Shown one piece after another: positions 22,801-34,800 of a stretch of DNA of 64,000 nucleotides. The translations under genes and the position numbers were made by a program. The notes under the pieces are model-generated. The model saw only the letters and a list, made by a program, of their open reading frames with translations, did not search any database and was not told the DNA's origin. Positions within the stretch are counted from its first letter, which is position 1; each line of letters starts with the position of its first letter. Source of the DNA: JBAZMA01 sp041649995 (lineage in GTDB: Bacteria > Omnitrophota > Gorgyraeia > Velamenicoccales > Velamenicoccaceae); NCBI GenBank assembly GCA_041649995.1, contig JBAZMA010000007.1:39599-103598 (forward strand), read 5' to 3'.

Positions 22801-25800
22801 TCACAGGACCTGCAACAGACTCCGGCTTCTCATGTGTTGCCCGGCCTTGGGACTTTGGCGACGGCAGGAAGATATGATTTCACTCAGGCCAGCGTGCCGA
22901 TGCCGGATGTCTCCGGATTAAAGAGCCCGTTGTGGCAACAGGCATCTATCCGCCAGGCTTTTGAATCCGGCCTTCAGCTCCAGGTGTTCGGCCTGGTGGG
23001 CGGTCTGCACCAGATGATCAGCGATGTCAGGGCCAGGATCGTGCCTGCCGGAGTTCCCGTGGCGCAGGACAGGCAGCATTTGAGCAACAGGTCGCAAACA
23101 GCCCTGGACACGATCACCAGTGTTTTGGAGGGAGAACCGCACTGGTCCTTAGAGGCCAAGATGAGCAGGGTGCAGACCCACGCGGGCGTGCCCGAACAGA
23201 TGCCCCAGGCCTTGTTTGACAGGCGGCCTGAAGCCCTGCAGGGACTTCAGTCTTTGTTGTCGGAAACAGCGCAGACATTGCCGGCAGTCATCCGCGAAGG
23301 CGCCAATCAGGAACTTGGCGGCAATTTCGTGGACGATGCCCTGATCCAGAGCGTTACGCAGTCCGTCATGAACGGTTTGCAGGTTTCCGTGAGAGTGCCG
23401 GAAGGCTTGAGAAGCGCGGGTTATGCCGAATCCTTAAGAATCCGCGGCGGATACGCTCTTGTCATGAATCTCAAGATGGGCCGGACGCAGGGAGATTTCT
23501 TCTCGCCCTATGTCAGGGGCGTGATTGTTCCTCATGAATTCACGCACATGATCAAGGATGTCCTGTCCCAGCAGCTCCTGTCGCGCGCGGCTGCCGGCCA
23601 GATCACCCTGACGCCTGCTCAGAGGACGATCGTCACCAATTGGCAGATCGGTCATCTGCAGAATGAAAGAGGCGTGGATACGGATGTCATGCAGCATCTG
23701 GCTCAGGCCGTTTCCAGGCAGGATACTGCGGCCCAATCTTTGAAAGCGGACGCGGATATCCAGCAGACAATTTCCAATATCCCCGGCATTTCCTCTGTTG
23801 ATGATCTCGCGGCGTTCGCGGCCCCGAATGTCCGCCGCGAGTTATTCACAAAGATCAACAGCACAGGCGACAGAGGATTCATGCTGTGGCAGGAGCCTCA
23901 ATATCCCCGTTTTTCGCTTCCCGCATCAGGCACAGACGGCGCCACAGGAGACGTATCCGGTCAACAGCTGCAGCAGCAGCCTTTTGACAGGCCGCTGTCT
24001 TCTCCTGCCTCTCTGTCCGTTGTCAGAGGGGAGTTGGAAGCTTTCAGCGATATGCCCACGCGTGTTCTGGACCAGCAGGTTTTGACCGCGCGCGCTGCGG
24101 AATCTTCCGTGAGAGAATTCAGCGTTAATGCGGCGCCGATGTCCGTTATCGCGGATACCTTAAAAGAAAGAGGATTTGCCCGGCATCTGCCGGAACCGCA
24201 GAGAGTGCGCGCGCGGGTGGAAGCCGCGCAGGCCTTGGTCCGTGAGGTCAGCAACGCCCCTATCGTAAGCCTGCAGGATTTTCAGACCAGGCAGCTGCCT
24301 CAGGAACTTATCGCCGCGCTTGCGCCTGTTGTTAACTTTACCCCTGCTCCGGTGATTTCAGCGCCGGCGTCTTTGGCGTCGCTTTCTGAAACGATCTCGG
24401 CCTTCCGGGGCAGCTCTGTGGTTGACGGCGTTTCCATTGTTTCCTCGCCGGTCCAGAGAAATGTCCGGATGCCCGAACTCAGGACAAGGCCTTCAACCAC
24501 AGTCATGAGCCGCCGTGAATTCCTCAAGAAATCCCTGAAGTGGGGAGGATACGCGGTCGGTGCCTACATCGGCCATAAGCAGCTGGGCATGATGGAAGTC
24601 TATGACATGCTCTCCGACAGAAAGCCTTTAGACATTGTCGCCGAACTCAACAGGCAGCCTGCTCTCTACGGATATATCAGCGATGTTCATGCCATGTTCG
24701 GGGACCAGTTGATGAGCCTGCAGGATTTCCAGAGGCTGGTGGAGTTTAAGGAAAAAGATGATCTGGGCTTCATGCTGGATGTTTCCAGGGACAGCCAGAG
24801 ACAGGTGGCTTCGATCCTTCATGGCGCCAATGTTCTTTTGAAGAGCTTAGACAAGCTGGAAGAGGTGAAGCCTGCGATCCTCGGCGCCTCCCGCGCCCAG
24901 AACCTCGAGCCTGAATTTACGGGCGCCATCGCCCTGACAGAATTAAATGACAGGCCGCGCGGAGAGCCGTTCTTTGATTTCTGGGGTTCGCTGGCCCGCA
25001 ATACCTCCGTCGGCCTTATGCAGGTGCAGGTCGGCACATTTAAAGAACAGCGCGGTTCCAGACTGCCCGGCATTGTTCAGGCCTACAGGCTCAGGGATGA
25101 CGCGACCAATATCGACGCGGGCGCCAGATATCTCAGGCAACTGGCAACGATGGGCGCCAATGATCACGGCCTGACGGAATTGACGGCGCCTTCGCAGCGC
25201 TGGTCGAAACAGGGCAAGCTGGGCGTGGCGGCAGGTTATACGGCGCAGGCCTGGTCCGAGCGCATCATGACTATGGCCGAACCGCCGTTTTTGGATTACG
25301 CCCAGCAGGCTCAGGAAAGCGAAGGGCGCGACATCAGGGAGGCCGCGGCTTACGCGCACACCGCGCTCAGGGGAGAGAAACTCCTGCGTGAGATCAGGTT
25401 CTTTGAACCGCAGGCTTCTTCGCCCGCGCGTTCCATGGCCGCGCCTGTCAGCTCTCCTATTTCTCTTGCCATGCCTCAACCGTCCGGACGCATGGATCTC
25501 AGGCAGGTCAATGCCGTGCTGGAATCTCCTTCCATCGGCGTTATGAGCGTTGCCAGAATCGACCGCGTCTTTGATGAAACGGCTCTCAGGGCCATGGCGC
25601 ACGACGGCACGGTTATTCCGCTGACGTCTTTGACGGATGCTTCCGGCAGGACCATTATGCAGGGCAATGCCGCCCTGCTTGATTCCCTGACAAATCTCGG
25701 CCTTGTTTCCCCTGAGCTTGGCAGCCAGAACGGTGTTTTCCTCGTGGCCACAAGGGACAACAGTCCGTTTGTCGAAGACAGCTCCGGCGATCTGCACAAC

Positions 25801-28800
25801 CGTTCCATCAGCACCGCGGGCCTCGGGCCTTCCACGATCCTCAAAGGCGTGGGCACAAGGGCGCGCATTCCTTTCGATATCAATGAGAGGAGCTCGGAAA
25901 ATTATATCGATGGCGGCATGACCGCCCAGAGGCTCAACAGGCAGGCGGAAAGGGCCCTCGAGCTTCAGAACGCGCTCGCGATGGCCAGGACAGTCATCCC
26001 CGGTTTGCCCGAAGATCTGTTCTATACTCCGGCCGCCGCGTGGAAGCCTTTGTATTTAACGGTCAATACCCAGGGCCATAACAAGGATTATCTGGCAGGC
26101 AGAGGGTACCAGGACATCAGCGGCCAGGGCCGCTTCCTTATCCCCGTCGATTCTTACGGCCAGATGATGGGAATCTATCACTCCCGCTGGCAACAGGCGG
26201 CGCAGGATATGCGCTTCTTCGGCTACAGGGCGACAGACGCCGCCAGGGTCCCGGAGGTCTCCAGGCGCATGGATGTGTTGAAGGCCAAGGCCAATGTCTC
26301 CGACAGCCGGGAATTGTTCCGTTCCACTGTTTCCAGGTATGCTGCCATGGCCGCGGTGATCCACGGCCCGATGGACGCTGTCAGCGGAGGCCATCACGTT
26401 CTTCCGGCCGGCGGCGACTATTCTTCGATGTTCAGCGCCAAAGACATGGGCGTGTTCAACGCCTTTGATTATGATTCCATCCGCACGCGCCAGGAATATA
26501 TAGAGGAATACGCCGCGCGTCACGCGCAGGACCAGAGGCCTGAGGCTGAACTGAGGCGTTCGGCGATTGCTGAATTTAACGGGATCAGGGCCCGGGATAT
26601 CGAGATTGCCAAGAGCACGATCAGGGAACTGGCCGGCAATATGTTCGTGTCCCTGCCTTATGAAGAAAAAGAGGCCATTGCCCGCCAGGCCACAAGAGAA
26701 TTTGAACAACAGTACAACACTTATCGCGGCCTTTTGAATCAGGAGGTCGGCGGCATTCGTTCTTCAGCGGCGGCCTCTTCCTTGAGAAGCTCAGCGCTTC
26801 CGGGCACAGACGCCGTAATTCCGGACGCGGCGACCTATCTGGGCCCGCAGGCGGATTATTACAGGACGCTTTCCGGCATTTCTTCTCCGGCGGCCGTGCG
26901 CGCGCGCAATGAAATGAGCGCGCTGGAATCCATCAAGAGCTACGGCAAGAAGCTCGCCGTCTGGTCGGTTCTGCTGGGGGCCGTGATGCTGCCGCAGCAG
27001 TATTTCTCGGAAAACCGCACGGCGGATATGAGGCTGGCGGGTCAGCAGGCGCCTTCCGTGACAGACGCGGACTGGATCGCCAAATACAACAAGCATCCCA
27101 GGCTCACCGAGGCCCTGGGGCTGATTGCCAGGCACGACAGGGAGATGTTTGATTTCATCAAGAATAACAATTTGGCCGGCGATCTGCCGGTCTTTTACAC
27201 CAGCGACGGCAACGGCAATGTCGGAGGTTTCTTAGACAGCAGGAATATGGGGTGGAGAAGTTATGTGAACCCCGGCGGCGCGGCCTTGAGGATCAATTGG
27301 AATGCCAAGCCCATCGATCCGGCCGCGATGCTCGCCGAGCTTAAACGCAGCGAACAGTTCAGCCCGGAAAAGAAATCCAGGCTTCGCGCCGAGATCGAAA
27401 GCATGACGCGGGAGGAACTGGAACCGCTCAGCGTGCGCAATATCGCCAAGATCCTTGTCCATGAAGGCCAGCACGCGATGGACATGGGCGGTTATTACAA
27501 CGATCCTCTCTCCATGAGGGCGGAAGCGCATGTCAGCGTCTTTAACGCGATCCCTTATGAAGAAAAAGCGTTCGCCCGCGAGAGCAGATTCCTGACAGCG
27601 GCGGGCTTCCGCACCACTTCTTTCGAGGATTTTGAGAATTTCAGGCAGTTGTATGAAGACAGCGCCTCATTGCCGAAGGCCGGCCTGCTTTTGATCGACG
27701 CGCTGGTCTTGTTCGGCGTGCCCGCTTTGTTGCCCAACAGGCGCGCCGGCAGGCGGCGTTCTCCGTCAACAACACGCGCGACGCGTTACAGCGGCATTTC
27801 TTCCCCGGCCCTTATGTCCCGGTTGAGCGAACAGCAAACCGCGGATCTTTCAGGCGGCATCCGCTCCAACCTGCCTGAGGTGAAAACGAGGATGACTGCT
27901 TCCGTTTCTTCTCCGGTGTCTTTGACAGGCCTGGGCCTGGCTTTTTATGGAAAACTGGCCGATGCCATTCCTCCGCCTTTGCGCAGGGTTGATGCCGGTA
28001 ATCTGCAGCTTTATCCGACATATTATTTAGGGCCCGCGGTCACGCTTCAGGACGGCACGCGTATCGAAACCGGAGACAGGATCGCCCGCGTGCATTTGCA
28101 CAATCTGCCGAAGATGCCTGAGGGCATGGGAAAAGTCGCGTACACGCGCCGTGTCCTTCTGCCGGCTTTTGAAAACAGCCTGCCTTTGGTTGCCCGGCAA
28201 TTGAGGTCGAATCCGAAACTTGCCGGCGTTAAGGCCCTGCAGATGGAAAGCTCCCTGTTAACAGAGGGATTTGCCGGAAGATACGGAGTTACGCTGGCAC
28301 CTGTTGGAGCGGCAAAGGCCTTTGAAATCAATCTGCTCAGCTCCCTGGATACGCTGCGCCTGACAGGCAGCCTCGGCGCCTTCCGGGATGTCCGCAGGGG
28401 ATGGCTGTCAACAGCAGATTCTACAGGCACAAGAACCGTGCCTGCACGGACAGAAACAACATATTTCGATGAAGAGGCATGGGACCTGCCTGTGGCAGCC
28501 ATGGAATCCATTTCATCCCCTGCCTCCCTCGCCGGTTTAACATCTTCGCGTCCCGAGACCCTGGCGCTTGTCAGTATCTCAAGCCCTGCTGTGGATAAGA
28601 GCAGGGAGCTTTCCGCCGCCGTCCAGGTGGAAAACTTCATGAAGGAAATGGGAATAACGGATGCCGATCTCGAAGGTTTCTCCGTCGCTCCCGCCGGAAC
28701 GATCATGGAAAGCCTTCACGGGCCCGAAGGCGGTTCCCTGGAAGAGAATTCAAGGCAGCAATCCTTTGTCCTGGTCCGCAACGGCAAACTGCTTGATGTC

Positions 28801-31800
28801 AAGCCTGCCGCGGACTTTGTCGCCCGCAGGCCCACGGACGTCATCCTGCAGGTTTCCAACCGCACCGGCGACGTGACGGTCATCGACGTCGGCACAGCCG
28901 TCAATATCAAGGCTGTGAATTCCGCCGTGATACAACAGGCCATGCGCGTCGGCCGCACGTATTGGCAGAATCGTTTTGGTTCCAGGATTTCTTCACCCGC
29001 TGAAATCGGCGGTATCCGCCGTGTCGAGCCTGTGCTGGCGTCCGGCATGACGGCCAATGACTTAAAGAACCGTCAACAGCAGCAGAGGACGTCTCAGCGC
29101 ACAGAACAGCCGCAAGAAGCGCCCAAGCCTGTTGATTTAGGGCCGGCCGCCATTGTCACCCTGTCGCCTCAGGCCCGCCTTATGAGCCTGGCGGAACAGA
29201 TGCGCGCGCCTGAAATGACATTTACTCCTGTTAAAGACGCCCGGATCGTTCCTCAGACAGTCGTCGTGGCTCAGGATTCTCTTGAGCCGATGATCATCGA
29301 ATCTGTCGGCCAAAACTCCGTCAGCGTCCTGAAGATCGATCAGACAACGCAGAGCGTCGAGACCCTGACGCTGCCCATCGCGTCTCTGGAAGGTCTGCGC
29401 GTGCCTGTGTTCGCGGCTCCATCGCCGACGAAATCCTCCTCGCCGGTTCTTATGCAGCAGGCCGGCCAGATCAGGCGCGATTACTTTGCCTCTTCCAAGG
29501 CAGGGCGGCACAGAGAGTTTGTCACCACCTTTGAATCCAGGCCTGTTGAAAACCTCAATGTTCTCGAAAGCGTCAATACCTATCTTGGCCTGGCCAGTCT
29601 TCATCTGAAATTCGGGAACACGCAGGATAAGACCCTGGCGCAGAACACGCAGAATTATCCGCTCAGGGCCCAGCTCGTCCACACGATCGCGACACCGAAG
29701 TCATTGTTCGAGGCCGAGGCGCTTGATCTGGGAGATTTATCGCAAAGGGCCGATCGGCTCAGGGAGGCCGTGCGAACAGCCGCTGTTTCCGCCCTGCCGC
29801 GCCAATCCGCGCCCGTCTTTATGCCGAAGGATTTCATGACACGGCTTGAGGGCTCTTTGACCGAACCCGTCCTGACGAGCCTGACGCAGCAATTCATCGA
29901 CGCTGTCTATCCGGTCGAGCCCCTGGGACAGTTGAAACTGGCGTTGACGCCTGTTTCCTCCCCCGCGGGTTCTTATAAAGGACCTGTCGAATTCCTCGGC
30001 AATGAACTTCAGAAGGACTTCTATCGCAGGACGACGCTGACCCATATCCTTCAGTACGATAGCTTTGTCACGTTGAGCCTCTTCAATATCCACGGGATCA
30101 TGGTTTCTCCTTCCGACATCGCCGATGTCAAGGTTACCCGTGACGGGATAGGCAGCCAGAAACATGTGTACCTGACAACCGTGGATTTGAAAGACGGCCG
30201 CAGTTTTGATTTCGCCCTGAAGCTGGCCATCAACAGCGGAGCCCAATTCAATTTCCGGCCCGAAGAAACATCCAATCTCGGGAAGTTGAGCGGAAAAGCG
30301 GATCTGCCTCTTCCGAGATTCGGCATTGCCGCCAATACCCAGGAGTTCAACGCTTACAGCGAAGAATTTATTCACGGTTATACCACCGCCCACAGGAGGG
30401 TCCCCAAGACGCCGGAGATGGTCCGTTCTGTCACAGCGTCCTGGATGAAGGTGGCCCTTTTCCTGAGTCACTATGTGCACAAGATGCCTTTGGATGAAAT
30501 AAGGCTCTATACGGTCGATGATATGGCCTGGCACAATATCATGTTGCGCACGGACGCGGCCAATCAGCCCGATCTTTCCCGCATGCCTGTTGTTGTGGAT
30601 ATCGGCGCCACAACCCGCCGCAACCCCAAGGCCACTCTTGTTGAAATCTACAGGCATTATCAGCAATATCCGGGATCAGCCGAAGCAGTCCTGGGCGGTG
30701 TGCTGGATGTTTTGGGCAGAAATCGCGGCATGGCGTATCTGCAGGACGCCTTGAGAGATCTCAATCGCGCGCGGCGCCTTGAAAAACCCGAACAGGACAT
30801 ACAGGCGGCCCTGGAGGCCTTGCTGCCTCCGGACGGCATCTCTTCCCCGGCCCTGATTAGGACTATTCCGTCGGAAATGCCGCTGGGCACCTCCCAGAGA
30901 CAGCTTTTGTTCCAGGAAATGCAGCAGGTTTTGCCTGTTGTCGAATCCCGCGTGGAAGGATTCCTGCGGGAAGTTGAGCAGGCCGTTCCTTCGCTGCGTC
31001 CGGAATCTTATCCGGCCTTGATCGGCAAGGCTTCTGATATCGCTGATGAACTGCGCGCTTTGCAGAACCCTGTTATCAGGGAGACTTTGACCCTTGGCGG
31101 ATTTGCCAATTCCACGGACCTTGTGAACGGCGTGTTAGGGCAGGCGTCTTTCGGCCTCCAGGTTTACAGGATGAATGGCGATCTGGATGCCTTGCGCGCG
31201 GCATTGGATGAGGCCAGGACCAGGGCCAGGCAGACCTTTGATGTGTTGAGCGAAATGAAGCCCGCGGATATGCGGCTGATGCGCCTGCAGGAGGGCGTAG
31301 AATACATTTCAACGATAGATTCCGGCCTCTCCAGCCCTGTTGTTGCCAGGACCATGAGCGTTCCGGAATTGCCGCAATCTTATGTCCTGGAAACTTCCCG
31401 CCGCCGGCTCGTGGATCTGTCCTCTTCGATTCCGTCCGCAGGAAACCTGGGTGGTTTTGGCGCGGGCATGTCGATAACAGGATTTGCCGCTATGGGCGCG
31501 TTGTCCGCTGCCCCTGGCATGACAGGTTACGGCATGGGGACGGGAATGGGTATCTCAAGCCCTGTTGTTTCCGGAATGGGTTCATTGCCTGAATTGACGA
31601 AACTTCCGGATATGCCCAGAACACAGTCCGGTTTGGACAACGCCTTACCTACATTAACAAGGATCTCTGCCCCTGAGCACGTGAATAGACAACAGGGTAT
31701 TCAGCCTGTTGCCGCTCCCGCGGCCCTGAGGGCTGCTTCCAGCTTCTCATCACTTATTGCCGCTCAACAGCCTTTGACGCCTGTAGAATCGCAGAAACAG

Positions 31801-34800
31801 GCAGAAGAACAGTCCAGGGCCTCGACCCAGGAGGTTCCTATGGCTCCTCCAGCGCCTGTTTCCGCGAATGCCGCGGCAAACAGCAGCGCTACAGCTTCCA
31901 GCGGAGCCAGCAATGCTTCCAATACGACAAGCAGCCTGATTTCAGCGCAGTTAGGGGCTGTTCCATACTCCTCTGCGCTGATCCTGGATATCAATACCTA
32001 TGCTCCGACAGCCAGGGAGATCGCAGGCTTGGTCTCAATGGTTAACGGAGTTTCATCCCCTGCTCGATCCCCAGGAGTTTCCCCGTCTCCTATGAGCAGC
32101 TCAGCTCATACGGAGATGTACCGCCATGAGCATTCTACTGCAACTTCTGTTAAATTCTATAATTTGGTTGTTTCTTCTAACTCTTTAGAAGTTAAAGAGT
32201 TAGGCAGTGTCACCGGAAATATTAAGTATTCTGGTGAGGCAGGTGCCCGGAGTTTAATCTCTGGAGACCTGGTAAGCGCAAGCAGCGCGGTAGCCCAAAA
32301 GGCAACCTTAGGTGCAGCGCCCAAGGCCGAAAGCCTTGCCACCGTAATCACGCCGCCTAACGTGAATACGCTGAATGGCGAAGTCAGGCTGGAAGCCAAC
32401 ATCAATAGAGGAACGCCAACCTCTATTGCGGATGCGCAGCAAACAGGGATTGTCCCGGCAGGCAAAGCGCGGTTGAGCGTGTCTCGCGAGGATCTTAATA
32501 GAGTAGGTGAGACAGGTGCCCGGGGTGTAACTTCCCCAGTCGCCAATGACAGCGCGAAGTACGCGAAGAAAGCAACAGAAACGACCGGTCTTGAGACCGG
32601 AAAGGCTATTGGGAGCACGGAAGTGTCCGCTCCCGCAGTGCGTAGCCTGGAAGATCTCAGGATAACGATAAAAGTAAGCGAAGAACCTGGCACGCAAGTG
32701 CCTGAAATACCCTTCTCGCCCACGAAGGGACTTTTTGTACCTACCGCCTTTAGAAATTCATCAAATCTCGCGCAAATTCCTCAAGTTCCCGCTCTTCACA
32801 ATACGCCATTAGCTATCACGGAAACCTTTGTTTCTTCGCCTGTTGTCAGCAAGGCCCTGATTGAAGTCGGCCAGCATGAAGACAGGGTGGCGGGCTTGAC
32901 GGGTTTAAGCGCGGCCTACGAAGAGAAGATCGCTGTTATCGGCCGGATCATCGAAGGCAAAACAACCGAGATCCGCGGTATCATTGAGCACGCCGGAAAC
33001 CAGGAACAATACAGGAAAGAAGCCGCCAGAGAGGCCCGCGCCATCAGGGCCAGAATCCAGGAATTGAGAGCCCACCGGTCCGCGCTGGAAACCAAGCTCC
33101 AGAATGTGACAAATGCCCTGGAAAATATGCCGCTGCCTTCCCTGCAGGCCTTTGACGAAGCCGAGCAGATCACAGCCTATAGGGATTGGTTGAAGGAAAC
33201 AACCAAGGCGACGATCGGCCAGAAGGTTGAGAAGGTCTTTGAAATCTTCAAGGGCGCGATTTACCTGAGATTGGGCCAGGCCCTGACGCTCGATGATTCA
33301 GACCAGCACTTTATCGGCGGCCTCACGGATTTTGTCGTTTCCCGGCTGATCCAGTTCGAACAAAAGAACAAAGGCTTTGTCACGCCTGAGGATAAGCTGG
33401 CTGCCCGTACGCACGTGGAGCGCAAGATCGGTCAGATCGTGGGTCTTCTGGTCAATCGCGATCAGGCTGTTGTGGCTCAACTCAATGAGGTCATCGGTCA
33501 CTTTGATCTGAAGAGCACCTTTAATCATACGCTCTTGTCCGGTAATGCCGCGCGCCTTGCCCCTGCCGCCGACAGACAGCAGTTGGATACTTACCTGGAT
33601 TCGCAATCGTCCCTGTTCAAAGGATATTTGGTCGAAATGGCCATTACCAAGATTGAACTGGCATGGGCCAGGCATACAGGCGCCACAAAGGCGGCCCTGC
33701 GGGATATCCGCAGCCGGTATAACGACACGGGTTCCAGACTTGACGATATCGAGGAGGGAGTTTACAACCGGATCATTACCTTAATCCCTGCCTTGAAAGA
33801 TACGCATATTCCGCGTTCAACGCATCAGTGGCACAAGGTCGCTTCCAAGGTGGCCATGGTCGGACTGTTCAGCACGCTCGCCTTGATGACGATCGGCTGC
33901 GCGGCTATGGCGCAGAACGTCCATCATTCCGATTACGGCCTGGCTAACGGCCAGACCTATTGGGAAAACGACGCCATGCATAGCGTCGCCGCGACCCAGC
34001 CCGCGTTGACAACGGATAAGACCTCTGTGCCGCCGGCTGCCGCGATCGCCCCTGTTGTTCATCAAGGGCTGGGCAAGATCATGGGCCTGGCGACGACAAA
34101 TCAGGATGAAGCCCTCAGGGTATTTGATTCTCTCAGGCAGCAGAATGTTGTGGAATTGAGGCCGCTGTCCCTGCAGCAGGCGCTGGATGCTCCGCGCGGC
34201 GTCCTGCTTCTTGATATCGATGGAATCCGGCAGATCGTTACAGCTATTCCTGACAAGCAGGCCTTTGCCAAGACATTTGTTTCTCCTGACTTAAAGGGCA
34301 GGATCAGGATTTATCAGGTTATGCCCCGCTTGCAGTCTTCCATAACGCAGCCGGCCGCTTCTTCAGACCAGGCCGCGGTGGCCCCGCAGGCGCAGGCCCT
34401 GGCTCCTGTTTCTCCGGTTACGTTGCCTGCGGCCCAGCAGCCGGTAACAGCGGCCGTTGTCGAACCTCAGGCTCCCATAGTTCAGTCGGCTGATCACGCA
34501 GCGCCTCAGACGCTTCCTCAGGCTCCCTCTGTCAAACAGCCGCAGGTTCAGCCGGTTTCCACAGCAGCCCCGGCCCCTGCCGAAAAGCAGATTGATCTCT
34601 ATCCTCTGGCCCCCAGGGCTCTGCCTGAAGCGGCAGCGCCGGTTGCTTCCACACAGCCTGTCGTGGAAAGGGCCAGCGACGATCTGGAGCATATGTGGAG
34701 ATGGGTCAGGACGGTTGAGGCTAATGGCGTGGCGACAGCCGTCAGCCCTAAAGGTGCCAGGGGCGTCGCGCAGATCATGCCGGAAGCCTTGCAGGATTAT

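Noticed and set aside
32157..32723. 188-codon antisense ORF over the palindrome-rich segment
   Set aside because: Palindromes make both strands look alike; the product has no recognisable domain and the sense frame is continuous with the giant gene.
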